From assembly GCA_900100245.1 (NCBI GenBank), contig FNEU01000003.1, forward strand, positions 62,001-126,000: a DNA stretch of 64,000 nt. Reading direction: 5' to 3'. The DNA comes from Lachnospiraceae bacterium G41. GTDB lineage: Bacteria; Bacillota; Clostridia; Lachnospirales; Lachnospiraceae. A program made the position numbers and the translations under genes. The notes beneath the pieces were generated by a model. That model searched no databases and was not told the origin of the DNA. It saw only the letters and a program-made list of their open reading frames with translations. This document shows, piece after piece, positions 10,800-18,908 of the stretch. Positions within the stretch are counted from its first letter, which is position 1, and each line of letters starts with the position of its first letter.

Positions 10800-11732
10800 A
10801 TGAAAGCAAAGAAATACACGCATATTTCGGGAACCGACAAACTGGAATTATCGGTGCTTAGGTTCGAGCCTGACAATGCGGAAGATATAAAGGGAATCGT
10901 TCAGCTGGTCCACGGCATGAACGAGTATAAGGAAAGATATATTCCTTTTATGGAGTTTCTTACCGACAACGGATTCATCACTGTGATTCACGATCACAGA
11001 GGACATGGCGCGAGTGTTAAAAGTCCCGATGATTTGGGCTACATGTACGAGGGTGGCTACGAGGCGCTCATAGAAGATACCCATGAGATTACACTCGAGA
11101 CAAAGGCGTATGCAAAAGAACTCATAAAAGAGCCGCTCCCCTATATTCTCCTCGGACACAGCATGGGTTCGATGGTCGTAAGGTGTTATTTAAGAAAATA
11201 TGATGCGGATATCGACAAGCTCGTTGTCATCGGCTGTCCGTCAAAGAAACCGGGAATGAAGCCCGGACTCGCTTTAATAAAAATGGTAACCAATATTAAG
11301 GGCGAGAAAACGAGGTCGAAATTTATATCGGATCTTGTTGTGGGAGATTACGAGAAAAGATTCAAAAAAGAAGGAGTGCCGCATATGTGGGTCAATTCCG
11401 ATCCCGAAAAGGTCAAGAAGTATAACGAAGACCCGCTTTGTAATTATATGTTCACCTTAAACGGTTATTTAAACCTCGTAAAACTTACGATGTTAACATA
11501 TACCGACGGCGGATATGTGATGAAAAATCCTGCACTTCCCATCAGATTTTTCTCGGGCGCAGAAGACCCCTGCGCAGTAAATGAAAAAGCTTTCGCAGAG
11601 GCTATGGAGCTCTTACGAAAGCAGGGTTACACGGATGTCGACGGAATAATGTATCCAAGGCTTCGTCACGAAATCTTAAACGAAGACGAGAAAGATATGG
11701 TTTACGAAGATATCCTTAATTTCATCAAGTAG
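10800..11732 (+). CDS. Alpha/beta hydrolase (serine aminopeptidase S33 / monoacylglycerol lipase-like)
   Basis: A 310-residue cytoplasmic alpha/beta hydrolase. It begins with the lid-less fold typical of the Hydrolase_4 family: VQLVHGMNEYKERY gives the oxyanion region and VIHDHRGHG a conserved loop. The nucleophile is S121 in LLGHSMGSM, with D256 (SGAEDPCA) and H290 (RLRHEILNE) completing the triad. Relatives are lysophospholipases or monoacylglycerol lipases; the substrate is not known here. GGAAGGGG precedes the ATG. It stands alone between the divergent Ldh promoter and a strong terminator. Confidence 0.85.
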   Translation: MKAKKYTHISGTDKLELSVLRFEPDNAEDIKGIVQLVHGMNEYKERYIPFMEFLTDNGFITVIHDHRGHGASVKSPDDLGYMYEGGYEALIEDTHEITLETKAYAKELIKEPLPYILLGHSMGSMVVRCYLRKYDADIDKLVVIGCPSKKPGMKPGLALIKMVTNIKGEKTRSKFISDLVVGDYEKRFKKEGVPHMWVNSDPEKVKKYNEDPLCNYMFTLNGYLNLVKLTMLTYTDGGYVMKNPALPIRFFSGAEDPCAVNEKAFAEAMELLRKQGYTDVDGIMYPRLRHEILNEDEKDMVYEDILNFIK

Positions 11733-11758
11733 ATATATTAGTTCTTTCTACCCTTTTG

Positions 11759-11798
11759 GCTCCCTGCTGATGCTTTTTATCAGTGGGGAGCTTTTTTT
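11759..11798 (+). terminator. Intrinsic terminator after the alpha/beta hydrolase
   Basis: GCTCCCTGCTGAT pairs with ATCAGTGGGGAGC (one mismatch), with a 7-nt loop and a run of seven T residues. Confidence 0.88.
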
Positions 11799-11800
11799 AG

Positions 11801-11828
11801 AAAAAAGCCGGCTTTATTTGCCGGCTTT
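11801..11828 (-). terminator. Terminator of the glycosyltransferase operon
   Basis: On the minus strand AAAGCCGGC and GCCGGCTTT form a 9-bp stem followed by a T run. The stop codon of the GT2 gene (11814-11816) lies in the loop, so translation ends inside the terminator. Confidence 0.8.
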
Positions 11829-12845
11829 GTGATTTCTGTAAATCCATAAAAACGAATAATATATGTAAAAGATCAATGATGATTTCATGCAGAGGTTCAT
11901 CATTTTTTCTTCTTCTTTGTCGGGAATCGAATAGTATTTATTCTTCATAAAATCAGGGAATTTTTTCTTGAAATCCCGTTTCATGTAATAAACAAAAGAG
12001 AACTTCTTTTCCTTGCATCCAAGCATATAACTAAAGAGCGTGATTCTGAAACCAAGCTGCGTGTACACATCCTCGATTTCGTCCTTATACTCATCGTACA
12101 GCCCGCGTTTTGTTAGCTCATCAACCATCGTATTCATGGCCGAAATTCTGTCGAGGCACCTTTGCTCGGTGATGGTGTGAACCGTCGAGGTATCGTGCTG
12201 AAGATAATAATAATTGTCTTCATTTATGTATTCGAAATGCTTAAAATACGGTGCCCAGACTCTGGCGGCACAGTTATCCTCATAAAAGATACCTTCGGGG
12301 AAGCCTAAGTTGTTTTCTTTTATGATTTCATGTTTGTAGATTTTTATTACCATGCTTCCGAAAGATCTGAAAAGATTGCTCATTCTTTCTTTGGTAAGTT
12401 CTCCGACCTGGTCGAAATTGTTGGAAGAAACATGGTTTCCGCGAACATAGGTGTGAGATGATACGATATTGTAATCGCAGCCCACGATATCGGCGCCCGT
12501 TTCTTCCCCCTTTTTTATGAGCTTTTCGTAATAATCCCTGCTTATCCAGTCATCGCTGTCGATAAAGCCGATCCACTCGCCCGAAGCGACTTTAAGGCCT
12601 TCGTTTTTGGCGCCGCCCTGCTTTTTGTTTTCGCTGTAAGTAATGACTTTAAAAAGGTCGGGGAATTTTTTTTCGTATTCGTATAAAACATCAAGCGAAT
12701 CGTCCGTAGAAGCGTCGTTTACTGCAATTATTTCCATGTCTTTTACGGTCTGATTGACGAGCGAATCCAGACAGAAATTTAAATTTCCGTCGTGATTCAT
12801 GTTGTATACAGGTACGATTACGCTTAATTTTTTACTGAATTCCAT
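11814..12845 (-). CDS. Glycosyltransferase family 2
   Basis: A 343-residue GT-A fold enzyme. The start KLSVIVPVYNM, the nucleotide-binding NDASTDDS loop and the metal-binding DSDDW (GFIDSDDWISRDYYEKL) are the usual GT2 signatures. The C-terminal third is basic and helical and may touch the membrane. It probably adds a sugar to a surface glycan or lipid acceptor from a nucleotide sugar. It is the second gene of a tight operon, beginning 2 bp after the stop of the GT52-like gene. Donor and acceptor are not readable. Its stop codon lies inside the operon terminator. Confidence 0.85.
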   Translation of the reverse strand: MEFSKKLSVIVPVYNMNHDGNLNFCLDSLVNQTVKDMEIIAVNDASTDDSLDVLYEYEKKFPDLFKVITYSENKKQGGAKNEGLKVASGEWIGFIDSDDWISRDYYEKLIKKGEETGADIVGCDYNIVSSHTYVRGNHVSSNNFDQVGELTKERMSNLFRSFGSMVIKIYKHEIIKENNLGFPEGIFYEDNCAARVWAPYFKHFEYINEDNYYYLQHDTSTVHTITEQRCLDRISAMNTMVDELTKRGLYDEYKDEIEDVYTQLGFRITLFSYMLGCKEKKFSFVYYMKRDFKKKFPDFMKNKYYSIPDKEEEKMMNLCMKSSLIFYIYYSFLWIYRNHKAGK

Positions 12846-12847
12846 AC

Positions 12848-13930
12848 CTACTTGCCGTCCTTTCTGTGAACGGACGGATCCTCATATTTATCCATAAAAT
12901 CGTGGCCGAGATACACTTTTTCCTTCGCAAACTTAACTGAGTCAAGCTGGGTGTAAACCGATACAACTTTATCAAAACTTATATCTTCGAAGAAGTTTAA
13001 TATCTCCATCGGAACGGTTCGGTCGAACTGCTTAACATCTGCGAAAACACTCGGATAATCAAGCTCGTCCCTCGGATGAGGCTTAAGGAAAACGCAGCCT
13101 TCCTTTGAGTATTCGTCAATTAAATCCTGGAAGAGTTTTTCTCTGCCTTTTAAATCCGTCAAAAGAGGCTCGGTGAGAATGATGATGTTTTTCTCGCCCT
13201 CTTTTACGTTTGAAAGCTGTGCCTTGAAGGAATCGAAGTCTTTTACGAAGACGCGCATCATAAGTTCCTTGTCGTCTTTAGTAAGAGCCTCTGCAAGGGC
13301 GGTACGCGATACTTCGACATACTTCCTAAAAGAATCCTTCACCACCGACAAATCGTTTACTTCCATATCGATGCAGTATTTGCTGTATCCGTCGCGAATG
13401 AAGATAAGATTAAGTCCCATGCTGAAGAATTTCTTTAAGCCCCAACAACCTTTGTTGTCGGACTTGGCGGGAACGGGATCGTAGAATTTAAGATAGTTGA
13501 AACCGTCCTCCAAAGCGTGGTATTTCACTTTTTTCTGATTTAAATACAGTCCGATGGGATCGACGTCACAGAATACGCAGACATCTTTATATTTGGAAAA
13601 ATCCACGGGAACAAAGGGCTCCTGCGCCTTTGCGAATGCCTTCGTGAATTTGATTCGGTTAATCATGTTTGAAACGATATTGCCCCTGTCTTTTTTAAGT
13701 TCTGCAACTTCAGGGAAATATGTTTCTCTTTTTTCGTCGAAAAGATATACATTTTCGAATACGCCGTTTTCTTTTACTCTTTCGGCAAAGGTTTCGAAGT
13801 CATTGGACATAAGACTTAAAACCAGGTCGGCTTTAAATCTTTCTTCTTTGGGGAGATTTAATTCTTTTAGGAGCGCCACATATACGTGATAGTAGGTGTG
13901 GCAAACGTATACTCTGCCTTTTTTATCCAT
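12848..13930 (-). CDS. Glycosyltransferase family 52-like (sialyltransferase-type) protein
   Basis: A 360-residue protein resembling GT52 or polysialyltransferase-type enzymes: the start VYVCHTYYHVYVALLKEL, a central ALEDGFNYLKFYD segment with an acidic motif, and KPHPRDELDYPSVF near residue 290, which is the HP-containing motif of bacterial sialyltransferases of this fold. Such enzymes add sialic acid or a related sugar to surface glycans. No CMP-sialic acid synthesis genes are nearby, so the donor is uncertain. It is the first gene of the operon, behind a good promoter, with the GT2 gene 2 bp downstream. The family call is moderately sure; the activity is inference. Confidence 0.65.
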   Translation of the reverse strand: MDKKGRVYVCHTYYHVYVALLKELNLPKEERFKADLVLSLMSNDFETFAERVKENGVFENVYLFDEKRETYFPEVAELKKDRGNIVSNMINRIKFTKAFAKAQEPFVPVDFSKYKDVCVFCDVDPIGLYLNQKKVKYHALEDGFNYLKFYDPVPAKSDNKGCWGLKKFFSMGLNLIFIRDGYSKYCIDMEVNDLSVVKDSFRKYVEVSRTALAEALTKDDKELMMRVFVKDFDSFKAQLSNVKEGEKNIIILTEPLLTDLKGREKLFQDLIDEYSKEGCVFLKPHPRDELDYPSVFADVKQFDRTVPMEILNFFEDISFDKVVSVYTQLDSVKFAKEKVYLGHDFMDKYEDPSVHRKDGK

Positions 13931-13966
13931 AATGACTTCTCTTTTACTCTTATCAATACTCTAAAA

Positions 13967-13995
13967 ATGATAGCATACATTCGCCGATATCTCAA
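13967..13995 (-). promoter_or_regulatory. Promoter of the glycosyltransferase operon
   Basis: On the minus strand TTGAGA (13995-13990), a 17-bp spacer ending in TGC and TATCAT (13972-13967) form a -35/extended -10 promoter 36 bp before the GT52-like start. Confidence 0.65.
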
Positions 13996-14014
13996 GGATG
14001 AGGGCGCTGTGACG

Positions 14015-14043
14015 TTGAGTTTTAAGGCAAAAAATGATATTAT
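14015..14043 (+). promoter_or_regulatory. Promoter of the second MATE gene, with almost no leader
   Basis: TTGAGT (14015-14020), a 17-bp spacer and TATTAT (14038-14043) predict transcription from about 14050, some 9-12 bases before the two adjacent ATG codons at 14059 and 14062. There is no room for a normal ribosome binding site. Confidence 0.6.
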
Positions 14044-14058
14044 TGAAATGTTGAGATT

Positions 14059-15417
14059 ATGATGGAAAAAAGAAGAGAATTATACAAAAAAATATGTGTT
14101 GTCGCACTTCCGATAGTGTTTCAGAATATCATCGACGCCGCGGTATCAAGCGCCGATGTTCTAATGCTTAATTACGTCGGACAGTCAGCGATAGGTGCCG
14201 TTTCTCTCGCCAACAGCATGGTGGGAATTCTTTTTATGTTCCTGTACGGAATCGGTACCGGTATTGCAATGCTCGCCGCGCAGTATTACGGCAAGGGCGA
14301 TATGAAGACCATCGAAAAGGTCGAAGGCATAGGCCATAAATTCGCGCTGTCGGTGGCAGCTCTCGGAGCGCTTTTATGTCTTTTAATACCGCGAACGCTG
14401 ATGCGGATTTACACAAACGACGAAACTTTAATCGAAATCGGTTCAAAGTACCTTATGTTTATAGCGCCCGGCCTTTTATTCTGGGCGGTAAGCGCGGTTT
14501 ATATGTCGATTTTAAGATGTATCGACAAGGTAACCGTAAGCACCGTGCTCGAAGCGGTTGCGTTAGTATGCAATGTGACTTTGAATGCGGTATTTATTTT
14601 CGGACTTTTCGGTGCTCCCAAACTCGGTGTTATCGGCGTTGCGATTGCGACCACGACGAGCCGACTCATTCAGTTAATCGGATGTATTCTGGTATCGGTA
14701 TTCATGAAGCCCGGAGTGGCGCTTACATTAAAAACCATGTTTCAAAGGCATAAAACTCTTGAACATGACTTTTTTACGATGGCTATGCCCGCTATCGGCA
14801 ACGATCTTGCATGGTCGCTTGCATTCAGCGCATATTCGGCCATTATCGGACATCTCGGAGAGGATGCGGTTGCCGCGTATTCGATTATCAACGTGGTCAG
14901 AAACTTAGGATGCGTAATGTGTTACGGCATCGGAATGGCTTCGGGAATTATAGTCGGTCAGATCTTAGGCGAGGGAAATGTGGAGGACGGAATAAAAGCA
15001 GGTCATATCTGCTTAAGACTGGCGGTTGTGACGGGTATTCTAGGAGGACTCTTTGTAGTTGCGATAATGCCTCTTGTATTCATGTTCACCGATTTAACGC
15101 CACTGGCTGACGAATATCTTAAATTCATGCTTTTAATCAATTCGTATTATATTACAGGTACGGCTGTCAACACGTGTCTTATTGCCGGTATATTCAGAGC
15201 CGGAGGCGACTCGAAATTCGGTTTCTGGTGTGACCTTATAGACATGTGGGCTTATGCGGTACCGCTCGGACTGCTTGCGGCGTTTGTGCTTAAACTTCCC
15301 GTAAAATGGGTTTATTTTCTTTTATGTACGGACGAGTTCGTAAAATGGCCGTGGGTATTTAAGCATTTTTACAGCCACAAATGGGCGCAGAATATCACGA
15401 GAGATAATGTTGACTGA
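14059..15417 (+). CDS. MATE family exporter
   Basis: A 452-residue membrane protein with twelve predicted helices in two repeats, beginning KKICVVALPIVFQNIIDAAVSSADVLMLNYVG and ending with the FRAGGDSKF loop and VPLGLLAAFVLKLP typical of MATE proteins. It would export a cationic drug or metabolite using an ion gradient. Two ATG codons are adjacent (14059 and 14062). Neither has a Shine-Dalgarno sequence, and a consensus-like promoter ends 15 bp upstream, so the mRNA leader would be very short. It is clearly diverged from the MATE proteins at 316 and 22108. No terminator separates it from the lipoprotein gene. Confidence 0.9.
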   Translation: MMEKRRELYKKICVVALPIVFQNIIDAAVSSADVLMLNYVGQSAIGAVSLANSMVGILFMFLYGIGTGIAMLAAQYYGKGDMKTIEKVEGIGHKFALSVAALGALLCLLIPRTLMRIYTNDETLIEIGSKYLMFIAPGLLFWAVSAVYMSILRCIDKVTVSTVLEAVALVCNVTLNAVFIFGLFGAPKLGVIGVAIATTTSRLIQLIGCILVSVFMKPGVALTLKTMFQRHKTLEHDFFTMAMPAIGNDLAWSLAFSAYSAIIGHLGEDAVAAYSIINVVRNLGCVMCYGIGMASGIIVGQILGEGNVEDGIKAGHICLRLAVVTGILGGLFVVAIMPLVFMFTDLTPLADEYLKFMLLINSYYITGTAVNTCLIAGIFRAGGDSKFGFWCDLIDMWAYAVPLGLLAAFVLKLPVKWVYFLLCTDEFVKWPWVFKHFYSHKWAQNITRDNVD

Positions 15418-15436
15418 CGAAAGATTAGGTTAAAAT
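15410..15436 (+). promoter_or_regulatory. Possible promoter of the lipoprotein gene
   Basis: TTGACT (15410-15415) and TAAAAT (15431-15436) are separated by 15 bp, which is short for a sigma-A promoter. It overlaps the end of the MATE gene. Confidence 0.35.
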
Positions 15437-15460
15437 ACAGTGTAAAAAAGGGAAGAGGAT

Positions 15461-17755
15461 ATGAAGAAAAATCTTAAAAGAATCGCATCGGGTTTAATAG
15501 CATTAAATATGCTTGTCTTTCTGTTCGCCTGCACTCCGACGGGTGTAAACACGGGAAAAGACGACAACTTGTCTCAGGCTCAGGTTAATACGGCAAGCAC
15601 AAATGCCAATAATAACGATACTTCCGGAAACGGTGATTCAAATACCGTAAGTCCCGCAGACAACACTGATTACGAAGTGCCCGAGTTTAGCGAGAATGCA
15701 TTCGCATCGAAAATCGAAGGAACATATTTTGGAATGGATGAAGGGGATATGCCTTTTTACCTTTCGATATACAATTTCTGCGGTAATGTATATGCTTACG
15801 GCGGATATACCGCAGAAGAAGACGAAGAGGAAGTTTATTCATTCTGGGCAATGGAAATCGTTCCCGAAGATCCCAGAGATTTTTATTATGAAAATACGGA
15901 CGAGTGCAGAGTCGGAGTTACGGCCTGCTCGGTAATGTCCAATATGTGCAGATACTGGAGCGCGCCCGTTACAGGAAACATCAAGCTGACGAATGACGGC
16001 ATTACGGTAACAGGTGACGGGGATTTATGTCCTCTTTATACCAACGGCAAAACCATAGATCTTAAAAGAAGAGATGACCTTAGAGATTTCTTTGAGGATG
16101 AAACAGCCGTAGATATTGCGGATGGTTTTTATGCAGAAAATTCAGATGAAAACCTTTACGGTCTCTGGAAGTTAAAAGATACGGAAGAACCCTGGTTTGT
16201 TTCTTTTGAAAAAGGCGAAAGATATTCCGAAATAACCGTAATTCAAAAAATCGACGGACTCGAGGTAACTCTTTTAAAAGGCTTCTTCGAAACCGACGAT
16301 TCAAATAACGGTAGGGCGTGGATGAAATATTTTATGAGCGGTTCTCCCGAAATATTCAATTTTGAATACAGGTACGAAGGAGACGACCTGGTATTTGACA
16401 ATATGAGTAGCGGTTTTCCTTTCTGTGAAAACGATGCAAAAGAGTCTGTTTTAGAAAAAGTCGGAATAAACGATGTTCCTATAGCAATGCTCGTTGAACC
16501 TGACAATCTTGATGCGGTTAAGGGTACGCTTGCAGTTAATATAGGCGGAGAAACGAGAGATGTTACCCCGTTCTTTAAAGACTGTAACGACGTGGAAAAT
16601 AACGGAACAAATTTTGTAAGAGTAGGAAATCTGGTATTTTTCAGATATTATGATCCTTCGGGTTATAATGATCACCCTATTTATGCCGATTGGGGTGATT
16701 TCAACAATCATTACGATTTTGATAAAATCGGCTGTGTCTGCTTTTATGATTTAAGAACAGGCGAGACCGGGCTTGCATACAGGGATTATAGCGGAGGCGC
16801 CCTTTACTATATGAACGGCAAGTTTTATACCGAGAGATTCGAGTCAAATGATTATTATTCGGTAAACTACATTGTGGCCTGCTACCCTGATGGCTCGGCA
16901 CTGGAAGAAAAGAGTGATACGAATACTCATTCCGTTATTGAGGCGGTTTCCGATAATAATGATGCGATTGCGGTCGATCAGTTTTTGGCAGGACAGTTTT
17001 ATATTGACTACGGCAACGAGTATCGCAGCACTCTTCAGCTAAAAGACCAGGATTATGTGCTGGCTGCAGAATTTGCAGATGACTATATCTATGTGGTTAC
17101 AACGGGTTATAACGACGATGCAATCCGTTTGACCGAATATCAGAAGTTTTACGGAGAAGTAGGAATCCAGTTGGCCGAGTATGACGCAAAAGACATATGG
17201 AAAAATGGCATTCCGAGAGTATATCAGATATTTGTAACAGAAGACGAAGTTTACATGGGTATTAACGCCTATGAAGATTCCGAACTGAAAAAATGCGTCG
17301 TAGTGGAAGCAGATCGAAACAAAGAGGATTCGGGAAAAGTTATTTATGAGGGAATGCCTGACAATATCTGGGCTTTTGACAGACCTTATTCCAGCCCGTA
17401 TTTCTATTTCAATTATGCGGACGAGATTTTCTTTGCGCAGCACAACGTCAATGGCGAGATGGCTCTTTCCGAAGGAATTTTTGGAGATTTAATTTATTAC
17501 GATTCGCCTTATTCGGCAGACTTAATAGTGCCTGATTTTATGGAAGACAGTGTGGAAGGCATTTATGAAGGAATGTCCGCAATTATTCTTCAGGATGGCC
17601 AGCGCATAAAAGATAAGTACTTTGTCATAACGGCCAATGCCACATACGATGCTAATAAAAGTATAGGAAATATAAGAAGTTTCGAATTAAACGATATTAT
17701 TTATACCGTATACGATTCCGACAAGAATGCAATCAGACTTGAACCTGCATTATAA
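15461..17755 (+). CDS. Large surface lipoprotein of unknown function
   Basis: A 764-residue protein with a lipoprotein signal peptide: KKNLKR, a hydrophobic core and a lipobox ending at C24 (LFAC), so it should be anchored to the outer face of the membrane. Residues 35-70 are a low-complexity Asn/Ser/Thr/Asp linker. The rest is acidic and rich in aromatic residues and beta-strand patterns; two similar segments near 85 and 215 (GTYFGMDEGDMPFYLS and GFYAENSDENLYGLWK) suggest related subdomains, and the C-terminal half alternates strand-turn units like a propeller. I do not recognise a family. A good ribosome binding site (AGGGAAGAGG) precedes the ATG. Confidence 0.75.
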   Translation: MKKNLKRIASGLIALNMLVFLFACTPTGVNTGKDDNLSQAQVNTASTNANNNDTSGNGDSNTVSPADNTDYEVPEFSENAFASKIEGTYFGMDEGDMPFYLSIYNFCGNVYAYGGYTAEEDEEEVYSFWAMEIVPEDPRDFYYENTDECRVGVTACSVMSNMCRYWSAPVTGNIKLTNDGITVTGDGDLCPLYTNGKTIDLKRRDDLRDFFEDETAVDIADGFYAENSDENLYGLWKLKDTEEPWFVSFEKGERYSEITVIQKIDGLEVTLLKGFFETDDSNNGRAWMKYFMSGSPEIFNFEYRYEGDDLVFDNMSSGFPFCENDAKESVLEKVGINDVPIAMLVEPDNLDAVKGTLAVNIGGETRDVTPFFKDCNDVENNGTNFVRVGNLVFFRYYDPSGYNDHPIYADWGDFNNHYDFDKIGCVCFYDLRTGETGLAYRDYSGGALYYMNGKFYTERFESNDYYSVNYIVACYPDGSALEEKSDTNTHSVIEAVSDNNDAIAVDQFLAGQFYIDYGNEYRSTLQLKDQDYVLAAEFADDYIYVVTTGYNDDAIRLTEYQKFYGEVGIQLAEYDAKDIWKNGIPRVYQIFVTEDEVYMGINAYEDSELKKCVVVEADRNKEDSGKVIYEGMPDNIWAFDRPYSSPYFYFNYADEIFFAQHNVNGEMALSEGIFGDLIYYDSPYSADLIVPDFMEDSVEGIYEGMSAIILQDGQRIKDKYFVITANATYDANKSIGNIRSFELNDIIYTVYDSDKNAIRLEPAL

Positions 17756-17768
17756 TCCATCGGATTCA

Positions 17769-17797
17769 TTGACATTTACACGATAATTTTATATACT
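17769..17797 (+). promoter_or_regulatory. Consensus promoter of the SRP RNA gene
   Basis: A perfect TTGACA (17769-17774), a 17-bp spacer and TATACT (17792-17797) make one of the best promoter matches in the window. The predicted start at about 17804-17806 coincides with the first base-paired residue of the RNA. Confidence 0.85.
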
Positions 17798-17803
17798 CAA
17801 ATT

Positions 17804-18002
17804 CGCCCTCAATGCAATTTGAGTTCGGCGTATGTTTCAGATAAGCGGTCTGGGTTTGGGTCTTGCGCGACGGAAATCCACGAACCGTGTCAGGTCGGGA
17901 ACGAAGCAGCACTAAGAGGAATCTTCCGGGTGCCGCAAGGGTGCCTGGGTCCGGCCGCTTATTTGAGATATATGCTTTTAAGTTGCATTGAGGGTATTTT
18001 TT
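17804..18002 (+). ncRNA. ffs: Signal recognition particle RNA (4.5S/SRP RNA)
   Basis: The S domain is unmistakable at 17889-17910: GTCAGGTC, a GGAA tetraloop (17898-17901) and GAAGCAGC, the Ffh-binding hairpin of SRP RNA. The tetraloop closing pair is G-C where the usual bacterial form has C-G. Beyond the S domain, ATAAGCGG pairs with CCGCTTAT. An outer 12-bp perfect helix (17806-17817 with 17983-17994) brings the ends together, followed by a T-rich stretch that can end transcription. The transcript is about 195 nt, longer than the E. coli 4.5S RNA, and I see no Alu-type domain as in Bacillus. With Ffh it targets membrane proteins to the translocon. Confidence 0.93.
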
Positions 18003-18016
18003 ATGAGAGGGTCTAC

Positions 18017-18829
18017 ATGAAAGAAAACTACAACAACGAAGTAATGTATTATACGTTTCCGGATTTTGAGCAGTTTGATTTTCTTGTTCATGCGTTTTCT
18101 TCGAGAGAGGGTGGCGTGAGCGAAGGATATTATTCTTCGATGAATCTCGGAATCAAGACTGACGATTCAAAAGAAAACATCCTAAAAAATTACGAGCTTT
18201 TCACGGATGCTGTCGGAATTAAGCTTGAAGATGTAGTAATAGGCAATTTAAATCACGGAAACAACGTCCGTGTGGCAACCAGAAACGATGCGGGCTGCGG
18301 TATTTTAAAGCCTTTCAATTACATTAACGTGGATGCGCTTGTAACCAACGAGCCCAATCTCGCAATTACCGTTACATGTGCTGACTGCGTGCCTGTTTTC
18401 TTTGTTGACCCCATAAAAAAAGCAATCGGTATCGCTCATTCGGGATGGAAGGGAACGGCTCAGGAAATATCCGCAAAAGTAGTGGAAAAGATGGTCGAAG
18501 AATACGGATGCAAACCCGAAGACATTTATGCTGGAGTAGGTCCCTGCATAGGAATGTGCTGTTATGAAGTAAGCCGTGATGTTTTTGAAGAATTTCTTGA
18601 ATTCGATTATCTGGACGATGCCTGGTATTTCGAAAAAGACGATGATAAATTCGATCTTGATTTAAGCCGAATTATTTTCGGAACGCTTGCATATTCGGGC
18701 ATTTTACCCGAACACATCAGCATTTCCGGACTCTGCACCTGCTGCAACAACGACGTGTTGTTCTCGCACCGCGCGCAGAAAGGCAAACGCGGTACGATGG
18801 CAGGAATGATAATGCTTAAAGGCAATTGA
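18017..18829 (+). CDS. pgeF: Peptidoglycan editing factor PgeF / multicopper polyphenol oxidase family (YfiH/YlmD)
   Basis: A 270-residue DUF152/YfiH-family protein. Conserved metal-site segments are LNHGNNV, TCADCVPVFF, IGIAHSGWKGTA and GVGPCIGMCCYEV, near the family's His/Cys/His ligands. Members act as purine nucleoside phosphorylase/deaminase or as a peptidoglycan quality-control factor; which role applies here is not shown. The same frame runs open into the SRP RNA gene, but the ATG at 18017 is the real start: it has GAGAGGG 6-12 bp upstream and the homologous region begins just after it. It may be read from the SRP promoter if termination after the RNA is incomplete. Confidence 0.88.
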   Translation: MKENYNNEVMYYTFPDFEQFDFLVHAFSSREGGVSEGYYSSMNLGIKTDDSKENILKNYELFTDAVGIKLEDVVIGNLNHGNNVRVATRNDAGCGILKPFNYINVDALVTNEPNLAITVTCADCVPVFFVDPIKKAIGIAHSGWKGTAQEISAKVVEKMVEEYGCKPEDIYAGVGPCIGMCCYEVSRDVFEEFLEFDYLDDAWYFEKDDDKFDLDLSRIIFGTLAYSGILPEHISISGLCTCCNNDVLFSHRAQKGKRGTMAGMIMLKGN

Positions 18830-18869
18830 TCGTGGCATAAAAGTTCGGAAATATTATTTGGAAAAATAT

Positions 18870-18908
18870 AAAATGCGTTAATGTCGATTGACATTAACGC
18901 ATTTTTTT
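18870..18908. terminator. Bidirectional terminator between pgeF and the AraC regulator
   Basis: A 15-bp perfect stem (AAATGCGTTAATGTC with its complement, loop GATT) is followed by seven T residues on the plus strand and A/T-rich sequence on the other side. Confidence 0.9.

Noticed and set aside
17819-18016. Upstream extension of the pgeF frame from a TTG codon
   Set aside because: The stretch is the SRP RNA gene; codons there have no homology and a good ribosome binding site marks the ATG at 18017.
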